A stretch of 64,000 bases of DNA from CAZJVD01 sp964549505 (GCA_964549505.1 CAZJVD010000011.1:1-64000), one strand, 5' to 3'. Counted from the first letter of the stretch, positions 8,651 to 17,623 are shown. Notes: generated by a model not told the origin, from the letters alone. Numbers and translations: made by a program.

Positions 8651-9772
8651 GTGGTATTAGACGTCGCTAAGATCATCTCCTGGTCGTCAGGAGAGGTACT
8701 CAACGCGTTCGATCCGACGAAGGCACCCCCACAGTCGCTTGCTACGGCGATCACGCAAATCGCACCGCTGGGTCGCGAAGCAGTCGCTGGTGCGGTTTCG
8801 TTTTTCTTTGATCCACACTATACGAGTGCGCTGGCCGAATCATCGCCGACGCTTTTGGTGATCAGTCGTAAACTCAAGGCCGCACTTGCATCGCAGCCGA
8901 TGACGTCCTTAGCGAAGACACTCATCTTCGTCAGCGATGATCCTCAGGGTTTGATGAGTCGAGTAGGTGAGCATTTCGCAAAGAGTGATCTGGCTCACGC
9001 CCATCTCGAACGCCGAACGGAAACATCCGTCCATCCGGGTGCATCGATCGATCGCACAGCGCGCGTTGGAAAAGACGTTTCGATCGCAGCGGGTGTGACG
9101 GTGGAGCGCGGTGCCGTTCTCGGGGATGGCGTCGTTCTGTATCCGGGTGTGTACGTGGGTCCCGGGGTCGCGATTGGTGACGATAGTGTTTTGTTCCCGA
9201 ATGTCGTTGTTTACGAACGTTGCCTTATTGGTAAGCGTGTTCGGCTGCATGCGGGTGTTGTGATCGGAGCCGACGGTTTTGGTTATGCGCCGTTGGTTCG
9301 CTCGGGTCGGCCGGTAGGACATCAGAAGATCTACCATCTTGGTACGGTCGAGATCGGTGACGATGTTGAAATCGGCGCGAACTCCTGTGTCGATCGTGCG
9401 ACGATGGGTCGCACGCTGATCGGTCCACATGTCAAAATCGATAACATGGTTCAGATCGGTCACAACTGCGAAGTGGGCGAAGGATCGATCCTCTGCGGAA
9501 AAGTCGGGTTGTCCGGAAGTGCGCGCGTGGGTCGTTATGTTTACATCGGAGGAGCAACCGGTATTAACAACAAGGTGACCATTGGCGATGGTGCGAGAAT
9601 CGGCGGGTACAGCGTTGCTGTACATGATGTTCCTGCGGGTCAGATTCTCTGGGGTATTCCCGGCCGGTTAGGGCGCGATACGTTTCGAATTCAAGTTCTG
9701 CTCGATCGCCTTCTGAAAAACGGCGACAAGAATGAACGTCCCGAGCCGGAGGCTCCTCATGGAAATGCCTGA
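8651..9772 (+). CDS. lpxD: UDP-3-O-acylglucosamine N-acyltransferase
   Basis: Third step of lipid A synthesis: transfers a hydroxyacyl chain from ACP to the 2-amino group of UDP-3-O-acyl-glucosamine. The 373-residue protein starts at GTG 8651 and has the LpxD N-terminal uridine-binding domain (about 1-110), then a left-handed beta helix of hexapeptide repeats (about 120-330). The catalytic histidine is H271 in NMVQIGHN. It overlaps fabZ by 14 nt. Slightly longer than E. coli LpxD (341). Confidence 0.95.
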   Translation: MVLDVAKIISWSSGEVLNAFDPTKAPPQSLATAITQIAPLGREAVAGAVSFFFDPHYTSALAESSPTLLVISRKLKAALASQPMTSLAKTLIFVSDDPQGLMSRVGEHFAKSDLAHAHLERRTETSVHPGASIDRTARVGKDVSIAAGVTVERGAVLGDGVVLYPGVYVGPGVAIGDDSVLFPNVVVYERCLIGKRVRLHAGVVIGADGFGYAPLVRSGRPVGHQKIYHLGTVEIGDDVEIGANSCVDRATMGRTLIGPHVKIDNMVQIGHNCEVGEGSILCGKVGLSGSARVGRYVYIGGATGINNKVTIGDGARIGGYSVAVHDVPAGQILWGIPGRLGRDTFRIQVLLDRLLKNGDKNERPEPEAPHGNA

Positions 9773-10322
9773 TGAAACGCTTGGTCGTGAAAAGTTAGGT
9801 CCATTCAGTAACGAAGAGCTGCAGCGTTTTTTGCCCCATCGTGCGCCGTTCTTGATGGTGGACAAGATTTTAGAAGTTCTTTTGCCGGCGGGGTTTGAGA
9901 GTGGATCCCGTGACCCGGAGATCCGCGAGTTGGTGGGCACGCGTGCCGTCGGTATCAAGAATGTTACGCGGAACGAATGGATGTTTGACGGGCATTTCCC
10001 GGGCTTCGCTGTGTTTCCAGGCGTTCTGATTGTCGAAGCAATGGCCCAGGTCGCGAGTTTTTGCCTGATGCCTTCGGTGCAGACCAACCCTGAGGACTTT
10101 CCAAAGAAGTTTCGCTTTTTCTTAGCTGGGTTGGATGGGGTTCGATTCAAACGACCTGTTCTGCCGGGTGACACAGTGAAAATTCAGGCCGAACTTACAA
10201 AGAACAAAGGACCTGTTTGTGTTTTTACAGTCGAAGCGACTGTTGACGGAAACAGGTGCGCACTGGGTGAAATCATGGCGAACATGGCACCCATACAAAC
10301 AAATAATGGGGGAACAACATGA
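9759..10322 (+). CDS. fabZ: 3-hydroxyacyl-ACP dehydratase FabZ
   Basis: Hot-dog fold dehydratase of type II fatty acid synthesis, 187 residues. The active-site pair is H79 (DGHFPG) and E93 (IVEAMAQ), with the usual 14-residue spacing. Start ATG 9759 is chosen because GGAGG (9748-9752) lies 6 nt upstream; ATG 9732 would be longer but has no ribosome site. It overlaps both lpxD (14 nt) and lpxA (ATGA). FabZ and LpxA compete for the same hydroxyacyl-ACP pool, and sharing an operon balances phospholipid and lipid A synthesis in other bacteria. The protein is longer than E. coli FabZ (151) owing to N- and C-terminal extensions. Confidence 0.95.
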   Translation: MEMPDETLGREKLGPFSNEELQRFLPHRAPFLMVDKILEVLLPAGFESGSRDPEIRELVGTRAVGIKNVTRNEWMFDGHFPGFAVFPGVLIVEAMAQVASFCLMPSVQTNPEDFPKKFRFFLAGLDGVRFKRPVLPGDTVKIQAELTKNKGPVCVFTVEATVDGNRCALGEIMANMAPIQTNNGGTT

Positions 10323-11095
10323 AGCGACATCCTGATGCGATCATCGATCCAAAGGCAGAAATCGACCCGTCCGTCGAGATCGGTCCTTTTTGTCTTGTCG
10401 GACCCAACGTAAAGATTGGGCCGGGCTGTCGACTGGTGTCGCACGTTGTAGTCGATGGGCACACTCAGATCGGTGCGAACAACACGTTCTTTCCGTTTTC
10501 GACAATGGGCGGGATTCCACAGGATTTGAAATATAAAGGCGAGCCGACGCGACTGGTGATCGGTGACGGCAACACATTTCGTGAAAACACGACCGCAAAC
10601 CTTGGAACGGCTCAAGGCGGTGGTGTTACATCCATCGGCCATCACAATCTCTTCATGGCGTATGTGCATGTCGGGCATGACTGCCGCGTGGGTAATCACT
10701 GTATCTTGGCAAATTATGCTGGTCTTGCGGGTCATGTGACTGTTGAGGATTACGCGAATCTCGGAGGTATGGTCGGTGTTGCGCAATTCCTGCGCGTGGG
10801 AGCGCATTGCTACATTACGGGTCAGTCTGGGGTGGAACGCGAAGTGCCGCCGTTCACGATTGCTACCGGTTCACGGCCTTTTGTTTTACGAGGAGCGAAT
10901 ATCGTCGGTTTGCGACGTCACGGTTTTGACCCGCAAACGATCCAGACGCTCAACGAAGTGATCAAACTTTGGGGGCGTGACGACGTTCCGAAAGATCGCT
11001 GTCTCATCGAAATCGAAACGCAGTACGGAGACTGTCTCCCTGTTCGGGAATTTGTCGGTTTCATCAGGGAGAGCAAAGCTGGCGTGGCGAAGTAG
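10319..11095 (+). CDS. lpxA: UDP-N-acetylglucosamine 3-O-acyltransferase
   Basis: First enzyme of lipid A synthesis. The 258-residue protein is a hexapeptide-repeat beta helix (about 1-185) followed by a helical C-terminal domain. The catalytic histidine is H120 in HVGHDC. The start overlaps the fabZ stop in ATGA, and the next gene begins 5 nt after its stop, consistent with a single transcript. Confidence 0.97.
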   Translation: MKRHPDAIIDPKAEIDPSVEIGPFCLVGPNVKIGPGCRLVSHVVVDGHTQIGANNTFFPFSTMGGIPQDLKYKGEPTRLVIGDGNTFRENTTANLGTAQGGGVTSIGHHNLFMAYVHVGHDCRVGNHCILANYAGLAGHVTVEDYANLGGMVGVAQFLRVGAHCYITGQSGVEREVPPFTIATGSRPFVLRGANIVGLRRHGFDPQTIQTLNEVIKLWGRDDVPKDRCLIEIETQYGDCLPVREFVGFIRESKAGVAK

Positions 11096-11100
11096 GGACT

Positions 11101-13290
11101 ATGCCCCGAGTTTTCGTATCGGCTGCCGAAACCTCCTCTGATATCCAAGCCGCCGAAGTTATTCGCTCACTCAAGCAGCGGCATTCTGACCTGTCTTTTG
11201 AGTTTTTTGGAATGGGCGGGCTCTCGCTCGCTCGCGAAGGCATGGAGATCCTCGTCGATTCAAGGCCCATGGTTGCCATGGGGTTTGGGGAGCTCTTCGG
11301 AAAGCTTCGAAAGATTGCGAGTGCGATTCGTGTTCTAAAGCGAGCCGCGAAGGAACGCCGTCCTGATTTTGCTATTCTTACCGACTACGGGGAGTTTCAC
11401 CTTTATCTTGCTAAACACTTGAAGCGCATGGGCGTGCCGGTGGTTTATTTTATCCCTCCAAAGATTTGGGTATGGCGCCGAGGTCGCATTCGAAAAATTC
11501 AGAAACGCGTCGATCGCGTGCTCTGTCTTTTCCCGTTCGAGGCGGCGTTTTATCAGCATCACGGGGTCGCGGCGAGTTACGTCGGCAATCCGATTGTGAC
11601 CGCGCTACCGAAACATCTCACGCGTGCAGAGGCGCGGGAAACGCTTGGGCTAGAGACTGGCGTAGCGGTCGTTGCGCTCTTTGCGGGTAGTCGTACGCAT
11701 GAGCTCAAATTGCATTTCGAAAAAGAGTTAGAGGCGGCGAAACTCTTAGCAGCTCGACTGGGTCGCGATGTTGTTGGGCTTGTGCCACTTCCGAGTGGTC
11801 TATCGTTAGAGGACCGTGCGTATGTGATGGATGCGTATTCGGCTTGGAAGAAAAAATCAGGTAAACCAGCGGGGCTTGATTTTCGCTTCCTGTACGGTTG
11901 GAGCGCGGTGGCGCTGAAAGCCGCTGACTGTGCGATCGTAAAATCGGGAACTTCGACGTTGGAGGCAGCCGTCATGGGTTGTCCGCATGTCGTTGTTTAC
12001 GATGCGTCTCCTTTAACACGATTTTTGTTCCGACATCTGGTGCGCTATCGACAAGCGGTGGCACTCAGCAATCTTGTTTACGACTTTAATCAGGCGCCTC
12101 CGTTTGTGTTTCGCGAGATTCTCGGTAAAGACATGACCGCGGGTCGAATCGCCGAAGAGTGTTATGCGCTTTTGGAAGACCCACGCAGAAAAGAAGAGGT
12201 CGCACAGGCGCTCGAACGCGTGCAGAAAAACTCGGTTTCGTCTTCGGTCTCTGTTGGCGAGAATGTACCGGCTCAGGTGATTGCGGAGTGGTGGACGGAA
12301 CGCAGTCGTGGCGGTCGTCGTTTGAGGGATCGCTGGGCGACAGCTGCTCTGTCGGCAGTCTGGTCGTTGTTAAATAGTTTTGTACGCCGGGTTTATCGTC
12401 GCGGCTGGATCGCCGCTGAGAAGCTCCCCGTGCGTGTGGTGAGCGTCGGCAATCTCCAAGCGGGCGGAACGGGAAAGACGCCGGTGGTGATTCATCTTGC
12501 GGCGGAAGCGGTCCGACGTGGTCAGAACGTCGCGGTGCTCATGCGCGGTTATCGTGGCGGAGCCGAACGGGAGGGCGCTGTTATCGAGCCACTAGCCCGC
12601 GGGGTGAGCGCTGCGTTTGTAGGTGACGAAGCTGCGCTTTTGCACCGACATGTTCCAGAGGCATGGATCGGTGTGGGTCGTGATCGTATACAGAGTTTTC
12701 GTCGCATTAAGAAACTAGCCGAACGGTCGGGGCGATCTATTGATTTAGTGATTTTAGACGACGGATTTCAGCATTTTCACATTCATCGCGATCTCAATAT
12801 TGTTCTGGTTACCGGTTTGCGCCCGTCCCAGGTGGTGTTTCGCGATCGCTTTTCGGCGATTGCATCGGACGATCTCGTAGTTCACACAAAAGGGGATGTA
12901 CTTCCCGCTGCATTGACGGCAACGCCAGTGCTTCGTTGTGTTTTCGACACGGCCGTTCCAGCGTTGCCGGTGGCGAAATCGATGTCCCATCGGTGCTGGG
13001 TGGTCACGGGAATCGCGGACCCCGTGTTTCTAACGGAAAATCTTCGCCGTGAGGGTTGGAGTGTTGAGAAAAGAGTTTTCTTACGTGACCATGCGGGGTT
13101 CACAAAGAGCCAAGTATTGAGATGGCTCGAAGAGAGTCAGAAGGCCGGGGTACTCCTCGTGACAACGGGTAAAGACTGGATCAAGTGGGAAGGTTTTTTT
13201 CCGGAAGGTCGTCCGGAGACGATTGTCGTCGTGGAGTCGAAGCTGCGTTGGCAGGGGGCCGGTATTGTGGAGCACGTATGGAGTGGTTGA
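11101..13290 (+). CDS. lpxB-lpxK: fused lipid-A-disaccharide synthase / tetraacyldisaccharide 4'-kinase (LpxB-LpxK)
   Basis: One uninterrupted 729-codon frame carries two lipid A enzymes. Residues 1 to about 390 are LpxB (GT19), which joins lipid X to UDP-diacylglucosamine: N-terminal VFVSAAETSSD and the donor-site motif KSGTSTLEAAVMG near 280. Residues from about 400 to 729 are LpxK, which phosphorylates the 4' position: the P-loop AGGTGKTP near 455 and DDGFQH near 551 are characteristic. Separate E. coli proteins total about 710 residues, so both halves look complete. The two act on consecutive lipid A intermediates at the cytoplasmic face. Gene overlaps the acyltransferase by 13 nt. Confidence 0.95.
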   Translation: MPRVFVSAAETSSDIQAAEVIRSLKQRHSDLSFEFFGMGGLSLAREGMEILVDSRPMVAMGFGELFGKLRKIASAIRVLKRAAKERRPDFAILTDYGEFHLYLAKHLKRMGVPVVYFIPPKIWVWRRGRIRKIQKRVDRVLCLFPFEAAFYQHHGVAASYVGNPIVTALPKHLTRAEARETLGLETGVAVVALFAGSRTHELKLHFEKELEAAKLLAARLGRDVVGLVPLPSGLSLEDRAYVMDAYSAWKKKSGKPAGLDFRFLYGWSAVALKAADCAIVKSGTSTLEAAVMGCPHVVVYDASPLTRFLFRHLVRYRQAVALSNLVYDFNQAPPFVFREILGKDMTAGRIAEECYALLEDPRRKEEVAQALERVQKNSVSSSVSVGENVPAQVIAEWWTERSRGGRRLRDRWATAALSAVWSLLNSFVRRVYRRGWIAAEKLPVRVVSVGNLQAGGTGKTPVVIHLAAEAVRRGQNVAVLMRGYRGGAEREGAVIEPLARGVSAAFVGDEAALLHRHVPEAWIGVGRDRIQSFRRIKKLAERSGRSIDLVILDDGFQHFHIHRDLNIVLVTGLRPSQVVFRDRFSAIASDDLVVHTKGDVLPAALTATPVLRCVFDTAVPALPVAKSMSHRCWVVTGIADPVFLTENLRREGWSVEKRVFLRDHAGFTKSQVLRWLEESQKAGVLLVTTGKDWIKWEGFFPEGRPETIVVVESKLRWQGAGIVEHVWSG

Positions 13291-14210
13291 GCTGGCCACT
13301 GCTGATTTTCATGAAAGCCATCGCCTGGAGTTATGCTTCGGCTCCGTTACGCGTACAGAATCTTCTCAGTCGTGGTCTCGGGCACCTTTTTCGTAGAGTG
13401 GGTCTGAGACGGGAAGTGATCGAAGCCAATCTAATGAGGGCTTATCCCGGAGATGCTCTTACGCGTAGGCGTACCGAACTTTCGCGACAGACCTATGATC
13501 ATCTCGGGCGACTTTTCTTTGAGATCATGTTGGTCGTCGGACCGCTGCGCACGTTCTGTTCGAAACGCGTTCGGGTTGTCGGAGCCGAACATGCGACCCA
13601 AGCTGCTAAAGAGGGTCGCGGTGTGATCTTTCTCGCCAGTCACGTGGGAAACTGGGAGCTCATGGCTGCGGGGAGTGTGCCTGAAGTCGGCCCAACCGTA
13701 CTGGTCACCAAGCATCTGAAACCCGAATGGCTCCACCGGGCTTTTGAAAAAGGTCGTCATCGATGCGGGGTCTTAGGGACGTACGAACCCAAGACGTTGC
13801 GAGACGTCCTTCGCACTTTGCGTGATCGTGGTCGTGTCGGAGTTGTCTTGGACCAATACTCGGGTCCGCCGGTTGGCGTTCGTGTCCCCCTTTTTGGAGT
13901 GTGGGTGGGGACATCCACCGTTGTGGCCGCTGTCGCACGGCGCACGGGAGCGGCGGTTTTACCCGTGCTCAACTATCGACGTCCCGATGGGACGACCATC
14001 GTGGAAATTCGCCCCGCGCTTGCTTGGCTTAGGGATTCGACTCCCGAGCGAGAGATCGAACGAAACACGGCTCGGTACGCATCGGTTATCGAAGAAGATA
14101 TTCTGAGACATCCCGATCAGTGGTTGTGGTCGCACCGGCGATTTAAGGGGGATCTTCATCCGCCCGAAGGCGTTCGCTCGACAATCCCCGACGCTTCACC
14201 TAGACTTTAG
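13278..14210 (+). CDS. LpxL/HtrB-family Kdo-lipid A acyltransferase
   Basis: Late acyltransferase that adds a secondary acyl chain to lipid A. The 310-residue protein has an N-terminal membrane anchor and the family H-x4-E motif (H122-VGNW-E127), followed by the conserved LDQYSG/PVGVRVPLFG region. Start ATG 13278 overlaps the lpxB-lpxK stop by 13 nt and has GTGGAG upstream. Whether it corresponds to LpxL or LpxM cannot be told; no Kdo transferase gene lies in the window. Confidence 0.9.
   Translation: MEWLSWPLLIFMKAIAWSYASAPLRVQNLLSRGLGHLFRRVGLRREVIEANLMRAYPGDALTRRRTELSRQTYDHLGRLFFEIMLVVGPLRTFCSKRVRVVGAEHATQAAKEGRGVIFLASHVGNWELMAAGSVPEVGPTVLVTKHLKPEWLHRAFEKGRHRCGVLGTYEPKTLRDVLRTLRDRGRVGVVLDQYSGPPVGVRVPLFGVWVGTSTVVAAVARRTGAAVLPVLNYRRPDGTTIVEIRPALAWLRDSTPEREIERNTARYASVIEEDILRHPDQWLWSHRRFKGDLHPPEGVRSTIPDASPRL
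14178..14206 (+). promoter_or_regulatory. sigma70-type promoter for the DUF3108 gene
   Basis: TCGACA (14178-14183; 5 of 6 matches to TTGACA), a 17-nt spacer and TAGACT (14201-14206; 4 of 6 matches to TATAAT). The -10 box ends 8 nt before the ATG at 14215, so the transcript should begin at or within a base or two of the start codon. There is no Shine-Dalgarno. The promoter lies inside the end of the upstream acyltransferase gene. Confidence 0.5.
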
Positions 14211-14214
14211 AATA

Positions 14215-15204
14215 ATGAAAAGAATCTGGTCTCCTCGGTTTCTCAGCATGGTTCTTCTGGCAGCAGGGTGCGCGAGTCCTGAGGGCACGAAGGTTGCTGA
14301 CATCGATGGATCGAAAGACCTTCCTGCTGAATATCAGGATCAGTTCGCAGTCAAAGAGCCCGTACACGAGCCCGCTCCGGCGCAGGCCGAACCCGTGTCG
14401 AAAACTGTGAAAACCGCTAAGGGTAAAGAGGCGAAAGTTGCCGCTCCTGCAAAAAAGGCAGCTGCGTTTCAGTTTCCGTCACGACGCCCGGCGAAGGAAG
14501 CGATCTGGGTTGGCGAAAAGCACACGCTCGAGGTGACTTACTTCGGAGCCGTAGCCGGTCTAGCCACGCTCGAAGTTTTACCTTTCAAGGAAGTGGCTGA
14601 GCGAAAAGTCTACCATCTCAAATTGAATGCGAAGAGTTCAAAACTTTTTGGAATGTTCTACGAACTCGACGACACGCTCGAGAGTTTTCTAGATTTCAAT
14701 GGAATGTTTTCACATCGATTCAACCTCGTGCTCCATGAAACAAAACAGACTCGGGATTCGGTGGAGCTCTACGACTCCGTTAAGAAGAAAGCGTTCTATT
14801 GGGATAAGTGGAACCATCATAAGAAGGGCTTTCAGGAAAAGAAGGAAACAACGGATATCGAGGCGTTTCCTCAAGACAGTCTTACGTCGCTCTACTATCT
14901 GCGCAACCTCCCACTTCCGACCGGGGCTGAGTATGAGTATCCGGTTGTGTCCGAAGGTAAGACCTGGCGCCTGAACGTGAAGGTCATCCGTCGCGAGATG
15001 GTTGATACCGTGCCCTTTGGTAAGATCCGTGCTGTTGTCGTAAAACCAGAAACGAAGTTTGGTGGCGTTGTCAGGCAGCAAGGCGACAGTTTCATTTGGT
15101 TAACGGACGACGACCGCCATTTTCTTTTGCGGATCGAAGCCAAGGTTCGCATTGGAAGTGTCAACGCTAAGCTGAAAGAGATCGTCCAGGGATCGCCGCC
15201 ATAA
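14215..15204 (+). CDS. DUF3108-type putative lipoprotein
   Basis: A 329-residue exported protein. The N-terminus (MKRIWSPRFLSMVLLAAGC) resembles a lipoprotein signal with C19 as the lipidation site, although the -3 residue is alanine rather than the usual leucine. A Pro/Ala/Lys-rich linker follows (about 25-90), then a beta-rich domain (about 95-325) with the GEKHTLEVTYFGAVAGLATLEV strand pattern typical of DUF3108. The family is found near LPS and envelope genes but has no established function. It sits between lipid A and LPS core genes. Confidence 0.75.
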   Translation: MKRIWSPRFLSMVLLAAGCASPEGTKVADIDGSKDLPAEYQDQFAVKEPVHEPAPAQAEPVSKTVKTAKGKEAKVAAPAKKAAAFQFPSRRPAKEAIWVGEKHTLEVTYFGAVAGLATLEVLPFKEVAERKVYHLKLNAKSSKLFGMFYELDDTLESFLDFNGMFSHRFNLVLHETKQTRDSVELYDSVKKKAFYWDKWNHHKKGFQEKKETTDIEAFPQDSLTSLYYLRNLPLPTGAEYEYPVVSEGKTWRLNVKVIRREMVDTVPFGKIRAVVVKPETKFGGVVRQQGDSFIWLTDDDRHFLLRIEAKVRIGSVNAKLKEIVQGSPP

Positions 15205-15223
15205 TGCCGGGAAGCACACCCTA

Positions 15224-16318
15224 ATGTCGGCCCCCATTGTCGTTCGCGCGCCCAACTGGGTGGGGGATCAGATTCTAGCGCTGCCGTTCTTTGATCTTCT
15301 TCGGAAAAAGTATCCTCGAGAAACAATTGTAGCCGCTTGTCCGCCATGGGTTGCCGATCTGCACTTTCGTGATCTGGTGGACGATGTTTTCGTGATCGAA
15401 CTCAACCGTAAGTCGGGATTGCTTGAGCGTTTGCGAACCAATCACGATGCCGCACGTTTTTTTCGTAAGCGGTATGGGCGGGCACAGCTCGGCATCAGTT
15501 TGCCTAACTCGTGGTCGACCGCTTGGTTTCTCAAGAGTGCTGGCGCGGCCGTGAGACGGGGATACGGAGCCGAAGGTCGTGGCGTACTTCTCACCGACAA
15601 GCGATCGTGGAAGGTCGCTAACAAGAAGCATCGGGCACAGGCCTATTGTGACTTAGCATTTGAAGTCGGTGCGACGGTGCCCGACGTTTTCGGATTTTGG
15701 AACGGTCGTGATCTGTTTTCTGCCGAGCGGTCATGGCCTTCGACCGTTCAGGAGCGGCTTCCTTCGTCCGTGCAGAGTGGCTCGTATGTGGTGGTGGCCC
15801 CCGGAGCTACGGCTGACTCGCGTCGCTGGCCCCTCGAACGTTTTGCGGGTTTAATGAACCAGATTCACGAAGCCTGGAAAACGACCTTTGTGGTAGTTGG
15901 TGGCCCAGCGGAGCAGCCGCTCGCCGGGAAGTTGCAAAGCATGGTGTCAGCGACTGTGATTGATAAGACAGGGGGAGGGCCTGTCGGACGACTCGCTGAA
16001 CTTTTTAAACATGCTAAGTTGACCATAGGAAATGAGTCTGGGCTCGCGCACGTTGCTTCTTTGTGTGGACCCGCTGTTCAAATTGTTTGCGGGGCGGCTG
16101 ATCCGCGGCGAACCCAACCCCTAGGACCCGGTAAAGTTCAGGTTCGGTTCAACCCTGTTTCGTGCTGGCCTTGTGAGAAAAACGTTTGTTTTCAGTCGGG
16201 AGATCGACACTTGGACTGCCTTCGAGGTATAACGTCCAACGATGTCTGGTCCGACCTCAGTCGAAACAACGGCGGAACTGAAGAAGATCGCTTCTCCTCA
16301 AGTACTCGCGGTACCTGA
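15224..16318 (+). CDS. waaF: ADP-heptose:LPS heptosyltransferase (WaaF-like, GT9)
   Basis: A 364-residue cytoplasmic glycosyltransferase that adds heptose to the LPS inner core. It opens with the GT9 signature VVRAPNWVGDQILALPFF and has the C-terminal donor-binding region GNESGLAHVASLCGPAVQIV, in the form seen in heptosyltransferase II. The Cys-rich tail (CWPCEKNVC, then CLRGI) is also seen in this family. GGGAAG lies upstream of the ATG. The last 77 bases overlap the next gene in another frame. Exact acceptor specificity is inferred only. Confidence 0.85.
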   Translation: MSAPIVVRAPNWVGDQILALPFFDLLRKKYPRETIVAACPPWVADLHFRDLVDDVFVIELNRKSGLLERLRTNHDAARFFRKRYGRAQLGISLPNSWSTAWFLKSAGAAVRRGYGAEGRGVLLTDKRSWKVANKKHRAQAYCDLAFEVGATVPDVFGFWNGRDLFSAERSWPSTVQERLPSSVQSGSYVVVAPGATADSRRWPLERFAGLMNQIHEAWKTTFVVVGGPAEQPLAGKLQSMVSATVIDKTGGGPVGRLAELFKHAKLTIGNESGLAHVASLCGPAVQIVCGAADPRRTQPLGPGKVQVRFNPVSCWPCEKNVCFQSGDRHLDCLRGITSNDVWSDLSRNNGGTEEDRFSSSTRGT

Positions 16319-17537
16319 AACGTACGACGCGCTCTCGTCCACCGAGAGGAGCGCACTCACAAGAAACTGTCGTGCGTTGGTGTTTTGTCTCTCCAATGCA
16401 TGGGGCGGTTTGGAAAAAATTGCCGCAGATGATTTTCTCCAGTTGGTTGCTGCCGGAGTCCAGGCCAAGTTTGTCTGTCTTGAGGGGAGTCCGCTCGACT
16501 CTTTTTTTAAGCGCCGCAGGGCGCTTGGTGTTGTGTCCCTTTCGTTTCGTCCGCGCAATGTCCTCGATCTACGGTTGGGTCGGTGGATTCGTTCCGAGAT
16601 CAAGCGTGGCTGCAATCTTATTCATCTCCATCAGAGTTCGTATCTGGGTTCGATTGTTCCTTGGTGTTTGGGCAAGGAACCCGTCACCGTGGTGATGTCT
16701 CGGCATATACTGAGCGATCATTCCAAGAAGAGTCCGGTTCATCGGTTTCTCTATGGTCGTGTGGACGGCGTGCTGACGATGAGCGGACCGGTGAAAAAAA
16801 ATATTATCGACACGCACCCGCTGCGAGACAGCCAGGTTCACATCGTGCCGTACGGTTTGGATCTCACGCGCTTTGATCCGAGTAAGGTCAATGGAAAAAA
16901 AACACGGGCTTCATGGGGAGTGTCGGACGATGAGTTGGTCATTGGTCTCGTCGGACGTATTGATCCGGCCAAGGGTCAGTCGACACTCATTCATGCTGCT
17001 GCAAACTTGCTTAAAGAACCGCAACGGTCCGGAAAGCTGAAGTTTGTTATCGTGGGTGAGGAAACGCGTGGCACGCGGGGAACGCTGACCGATCTGAAAG
17101 CGCTCGTCGCGCGGTTTCGACTCGAATCATACTTTGTTTTTACGGGTTATCAGGATCAGATCCCGGATCTGATGGCGGGTCTCGATATCTTCGTGATGCC
17201 ATCACGACAGGAGACGTTCGGGTTGGTGGCCATCGAGGCTATGGCAATGGGGGTTCCAACGCTGCTCTCGCGCGGAGGAAGCGCTGTCGAGATCGCCGGT
17301 CCCAGCGAAGAGTTCGCCGTTCTTCTGCGTCCGGACGATCCCTTTGATCTTGCCCAGAAGCTCAAAATGCTGCTCAGCGATCCTGAGGCTCTGAAACGTC
17401 TCTCGGTGAACGGTATGAAGCATGTCCGGGAGAAGTTTTCTAAAGAGCGCCGACTCGAAGAGACCCTCCGGAGGTACTACGCCTGGTTGAGTCTCAAGTC
17501 CGTGATTCCAATGGATACCTCGGCAGCGTTTCTGTAA
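16242..17537 (+). CDS. GT4-family glycosyltransferase
   Basis: A 431-residue retaining glycosyltransferase of the GT-B fold, probably acting on LPS core or a surface polysaccharide. The C-terminal half has the GT4 pattern: GLVGRIDPAKGQ near 225-236 and the nucleotide-sugar site E-x7-E in PSRQETFGLVAIEAMAMGVP. The acceptor-side motif WGGLEK is near residue 52. The first 45 residues are low in family character, so a start downstream of 16242 is possible; with this start the gene overlaps waaF by 77 nt. Confidence 0.85.
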   Translation: MSGPTSVETTAELKKIASPQVLAVPETYDALSSTERSALTRNCRALVFCLSNAWGGLEKIAADDFLQLVAAGVQAKFVCLEGSPLDSFFKRRRALGVVSLSFRPRNVLDLRLGRWIRSEIKRGCNLIHLHQSSYLGSIVPWCLGKEPVTVVMSRHILSDHSKKSPVHRFLYGRVDGVLTMSGPVKKNIIDTHPLRDSQVHIVPYGLDLTRFDPSKVNGKKTRASWGVSDDELVIGLVGRIDPAKGQSTLIHAAANLLKEPQRSGKLKFVIVGEETRGTRGTLTDLKALVARFRLESYFVFTGYQDQIPDLMAGLDIFVMPSRQETFGLVAIEAMAMGVPTLLSRGGSAVEIAGPSEEFAVLLRPDDPFDLAQKLKMLLSDPEALKRLSVNGMKHVREKFSKERRLEETLRRYYAWLSLKSVIPMDTSAAFL

Positions 17538-17555
17538 CCGAGTCAAGCCGGGCAA

Positions 17556-17575
17556 TTCGAGCAATTCGGCTCGAA
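17556..17575 (+). terminator. hairpin after the LPS glycosyltransferase gene
   Basis: A perfect 7-bp stem (TTCGAGC at 17556-17562, GCTCGAA at 17569-17575) with a 6-nt loop begins 18 nt after the stop codon. No T run follows, so it is either a weak or Rho-assisted end, or simply an RNA structure. GCAATTCG occurs twice across the 5' arm and loop. Confidence 0.35.
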
Positions 17576-17623
17576 CCCAGTCGATATTGCAGTGAGTCAA
17601 AAGCCGTGGTACAACGGCGTCGT

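Noticed and set aside
8909..9625. Long open frame (238 codons) on the - strand inside lpxD
   Set aside because: It is antisense to a clear LpxD with hexapeptide repeats; the regular codon pattern of the repeats keeps the other strand open. The product is rich in Thr, Arg and Asn and has no recognisable domain.
17556..17575. Strong intrinsic terminator after the GT4 gene
   Set aside because: The stem is good but no T run follows; kept only as a low-confidence hairpin.
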